Assembly: GCA_900768185.1 (NCBI GenBank)
Contig: CAAGCB010000043.1
Coordinates: forward strand, 1-6,813
Direction: 5' to 3'
DNA: 6,813 bases
From: Alphaproteobacteria bacterium
Lineage (GTDB): Bacteria > Pseudomonadota > Alphaproteobacteria > CAAGCB01 > CAG-977
Shown: positions 4,704-6,813 of the stretch, in pieces
Layout: the number at the start of each line of letters is the position of its first letter
How positions within the stretch are numbered: the first letter of the stretch is position 1
Notes under the pieces: model-generated
Databases searched by the model: none
Seen by the model: only the letters and a program-made list of their open reading frames with translations
What the model was told of the DNA's origin: nothing
Translations under genes and position numbers: made by a program

Positions 4704-5936
4704 ATGGGAGTTTTTGAAACTATCTTCCGGAAGCCGAAAGCCGACTTGAAGGCGGAAGGCTATTTCAAAATGCTAAACGGGTACACGCCCGTTTTCAGCA
4801 ACGCGCCGGAAAGTATTTACGAAATGGAGCTTACGCGCGCGGCGATACATTCGTTCGCGTCCTTCGCTTCAAAGCTGAAACCGGAGATCAGCGGCACGGC
4901 GCAAAAGAACCTTGAACGGACGTTGCAGTTCAAGCCTAATCCGTTCATGGATACATCGAAGTTCATTTACAGGATCGCGACGATCCTTTCGGTGAATAAT
5001 ACTTGCTTCATTGTTCCGATCGAAGATGAATTCGGCGGGCTGATCGGGTATTATCCCCTGCTTCCTCAACGGTGCGAAGTTGTCGAGTACAACGGCGCGC
5101 CGTTTTTGCGTTATACGTTCGGGAGCGGGCAGAAAGCGGCGATCGAGTTTGAACGCGTCGGCGTTATGACACAGTTTCAGTATACCGACGATTTCTTCGG
5201 CGAGAGTAACGCCGCGCTTCGTCCTACAATGCAGTTGATCCATACACAAAATCAAGGCATTATCAACGGCGTTAAAAATTCGGCTTCTATTCGTTTCTTG
5301 GCGAAAGTTGCAAATATGTTGAAGCCGGAGGACATCACGAAGGAGCGAAAACGCTTCACGGCGGATAACCTTACAGCGGAAAATCAGTCGGGAATGGTGA
5401 TCTACGACGCGAAGTTTGCAGACGTGAAGCCGATTGAAAGCAAGCCGTTCACGGTCAACGCCGCGCAGATGGCGCAGATCAACGAAAACGTGTTTAACTA
5501 CTTCGGCACGAACGCGGGCATTCTACAAAACAAATACACGGAGGACGAATGGAACGCGTATTACGAAGGCAAGATCGAGCCTTTCGCGATCCAGCTTTCG
5601 CTTGTTATGTCGAATATGACGTACACGGCGCGGGAATTGTCCTTCGGGAACGCGATCACGTTTACCGCGAACCGCTTACAATACGCAAGCAATCAAACGA
5701 AGCTGAATATCAGCACACAGTTATTTGACCGCGGCTTGCTGAACCGCAACGGCGTTATGGACGTTTGGAACATGGCGCACGTTGAGGGCGGCGAGAAATA
5801 TTATATCCGCAAGGAATACGCGGAAGTTTCAGAATTGGGAAAGGAGGTTACACCAAATGCCAAAAAAGACGGATCGGGAGTACCGAACAATGATCCAGCC
5901 GCTATTGATCCCGACGGCGGCGGAGAAGCGAATTGA
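4704..5936 (+). CDS. Portal protein, HK97 family (Phage_portal)
   Basis: A 410-residue protein, near the usual length for the family. It forms the dodecameric ring at one capsid vertex through which DNA enters and leaves, and which docks terminase and later the tail connector. Family features are the start MGVFETIF; LKPEISG (58-64); QFKPNPFMDTSKF (75-87) and ATILSVNNTCFIVPI (92-106); TQNQGIINGVKNSASIRFL (181-199), the stem/clip region; NAGILQNKYTEDEWNAYYE (270-288); and the ending FDRGLLNRNGVMDVWNMA (341-358) with EGGEKYYIRKEY (361-372). The Gly/Asp-rich tail from about 383 is probably disordered. GGGGTGAT at 4689-4696 overlaps the terminase stop and supports ATG 4704; an in-frame ATG at 4686 lies before that site and is less likely. 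The last 80 bases also encode the N-terminus of the protease in another frame. Confidence 0.95.
   Translation: MGVFETIFRKPKADLKAEGYFKMLNGYTPVFSNAPESIYEMELTRAAIHSFASFASKLKPEISGTAQKNLERTLQFKPNPFMDTSKFIYRIATILSVNNTCFIVPIEDEFGGLIGYYPLLPQRCEVVEYNGAPFLRYTFGSGQKAAIEFERVGVMTQFQYTDDFFGESNAALRPTMQLIHTQNQGIINGVKNSASIRFLAKVANMLKPEDITKERKRFTADNLTAENQSGMVIYDAKFADVKPIESKPFTVNAAQMAQINENVFNYFGTNAGILQNKYTEDEWNAYYEGKIEPFAIQLSLVMSNMTYTARELSFGNAITFTANRLQYASNQTKLNISTQLFDRGLLNRNGVMDVWNMAHVEGGEKYYIRKEYAEVSELGKEVTPNAKKDGSGVPNNDPAAIDPDGGGEAN
5841..5848 (+). promoter_or_regulatory. Protease ribosome binding site inside the portal gene
   Basis: AAGGAGGT, a near-perfect anti-16S match, lies 8 bases before ATG 5857 and 88 bases before the end of the portal gene. 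It decides the protease start, despite the long overlap. A later in-frame ATG at 5890 has only a weaker GGGAG before it. Confidence 0.8.
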
Positions 5937-6459
5937 TACGGATTTCTACGTGGAGGGCTACGCAACAACGTTCGACAAGCCCTATTTGCTGTATGAGTGG
6001 GACGGGAACAAATATTACGAGCGGATCGACCGGAACGCCCTTGCGGGTGCGGATATGTCCGACGTAATCATGCAGTATAACCACGAAGGAAAGGTGCTTG
6101 CCCGCCTTTCCAACGGGACGCTGGGCGTTGAAGCTAACGATAACGGGCTTTTCACGTTCGCGGACTTGTCGAAATCGCGCGCGGCACAAGATATGTTCGA
6201 GGAAATCAAGAACGGACTTGTTACGAAAATGTCGTGGGCTTTCCGCGTATCGGAAGATAGCTACGACCGCGACACACGCACACGCACGATCTTGAAAATT
6301 GCGAAGGTTTACGACGTTTCGGCGGTATCCATTCCGGCGAACGCCGATACCGATATTTCGGCACGATCCTATTTCGACGGAGTGATCGAAAGGGAACAGC
6401 AGGAGCGGCTGGAACGCCGGAAGAAACTTTTGAAAATCAAACTAATGACGGAGGTTTAA
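5857..6459 (+). CDS. Prohead maturation protease, HK97 family (Peptidase_S78)
   Basis: A 200-residue serine protease, of typical size. It is packed in the prohead, removes the N-terminal delta domain of the capsid protein and then digests itself before DNA filling. Family motifs are DTDFYVEGYATTFD (27-40), YYERIDRNAL (53-62), MQYNHEG (72-78) with catalytic H76, LSKSRAAQDMFEEIKNGLV (104-122), TKMSWAFRV (123-131) with nucleophile S126, and VYDVSAVSIPANADTDISAR (151-170), where D153 sits at the acidic position often filled by E. A Glu/Arg-rich tail (177-200) probably directs interaction with the capsid protein's delta domain. The start is set by the Shine-Dalgarno site within the portal gene, giving an 80-base overlap. 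The capsid gene follows after 4 bases. All expected catalytic residues appear present. Confidence 0.93.
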   Translation: MPKKTDREYRTMIQPLLIPTAAEKRIDTDFYVEGYATTFDKPYLLYEWDGNKYYERIDRNALAGADMSDVIMQYNHEGKVLARLSNGTLGVEANDNGLFTFADLSKSRAAQDMFEEIKNGLVTKMSWAFRVSEDSYDRDTRTRTILKIAKVYDVSAVSIPANADTDISARSYFDGVIEREQQERLERRKKLLKIKLMTEV

Positions 6460-6463
6460 CACA

Positions 6464-6813
6464 ATGAGAATTAAAGAGATCGAAGCCCGCCTTGCGGCTA
6501 TCAAGCAGGAGATCGAACAGCGCGGCGACGCTATGACCGCCGCAGAGATTGACGCGCTGGAGCAGGAAACCACCCAGCTTACCGAAGAGCGCGCCGGACT
6601 GATTGCCGCCGCAGAGAAGCGCAACGGCATTCTTGACAATATCGCGAAGGGCGCGGGCATTGTTTCCCGTTCCTTCCAGCAGAACAACGGCGACGACAAC
6701 GCCGCGCCCGATGATCCCTTCGGTACGCCCGAATATCGTTCCGCGTGGCTGAAAAACATTCGCCGCCTTCCGCTGAACGACGCAGAGAAGCGCGCATTCA
6801 GCAACGCCAGCGG
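6464..6813 (+). CDS. Major capsid protein, HK97 fold, N-terminal part (3'-truncated by window edge)
   Basis: The reading frame opens at ATG 6464, with GGAGGT at 6450-6455, and stays open to the window end, giving 116 codons of a longer protein. Residues 1-65 (MRIKEIEARLAAIKQEIEQ onward) are strongly helical, charged and coiled-coil-like. This is the delta domain that acts as built-in scaffold and is later removed by the protease. It is followed by an acidic flexible linker (NNGDDNAAPDD, 74-84) and GTPEYRSAWLKNIR (87-100). LNDAEKRAFSNAS (103-115) is the segment before the mature shell domain in many phage capsid proteins. The cleavage site is probably within or near residues 85-116 but cannot be fixed here. 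Codons lean more to C-ending ones (GCC, ATC, CGC) than in neighbouring genes, fitting very high expression. The short gap after the protease shows they share one message. Confidence 0.88.
   Translation, partial: MRIKEIEARLAAIKQEIEQRGDAMTAAEIDALEQETTQLTEERAGLIAAAEKRNGILDNIAKGAGIVSRSFQQNNGDDNAAPDDPFGTPEYRSAWLKNIRRLPLNDAEKRAFSNAS

Noticed and set aside
5434..5619. Arg/Ser-rich + strand frame inside the portal gene
   Set aside because: Out-of-frame reading of portal codons; biased composition and no ribosome site.
1..6813. CRISPR array, tRNA, retroelement or toxin-antitoxin pair
   Set aside because: No spaced repeats, cloverleaf sequences, reverse transcriptase motifs or small gene pairs were seen on either strand.

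Overview
The window is part of the genome of a tailed double-stranded DNA phage or integrated prophage. It spans the end of the early/middle gene block and the start of the DNA-packaging and head-morphogenesis block. All recognisable genes lie on the + strand, head to tail, with short gaps or overlaps, and no tRNA, rRNA, CRISPR array or insertion sequence was seen. Nearly every gene has a strong Shine-Dalgarno site (AAGGAGG, GGAGGT, GGGGGTGAT) about 7-9 bases before its start. That, the medium GC content and the HNH / P27-type small terminase / HK97-type large terminase / portal / protease / capsid order, point to a siphovirus-type phage of a Bacillota (Firmicutes) host, plausibly a Clostridia-like gut bacterium. 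The host assignment is inference.

Region 1-2089 is a compact run of four accessory or regulatory genes. They are the 3' two-thirds of a beta-class DNA methyltransferase, a DUF4406 (nucleoside 2-deoxyribosyltransferase-like) protein with an added zinc ribbon, a VRR-NUC nuclease, and a helix-turn-helix protein resembling ArpU/RinA late regulators.

Region 2090-2261 is the only real intergenic gap in this half. It holds a near-consensus promoter (TTGTCC, 17 bases, extended TGaTATAAT), followed about 40 bases downstream by a strong intrinsic terminator and then the Shine-Dalgarno site of the HNH gene. Short direct repeats sit just upstream of the -35. This looks like a control point for late genes: either a promoter with an attenuator that must be read through, or an early-block terminator beside a late promoter.

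Region 2262-6813 is the late module: HNH endonuclease, a G/C-run-rich stretch that is a candidate packaging (cos) region, terminase small subunit, terminase large subunit, portal, prohead protease (its start overlaps the portal gene by 80 bases) and the N-terminal part of the major capsid protein, which is cut by the window edge. Together these would cut and translocate concatemeric DNA into a prohead of HK97-fold capsid protein matured by the protease. No wholly unknown system was found. The most interesting parts are the promoter-terminator switch, the possible cos region and the zinc-ribbon DUF4406 protein.
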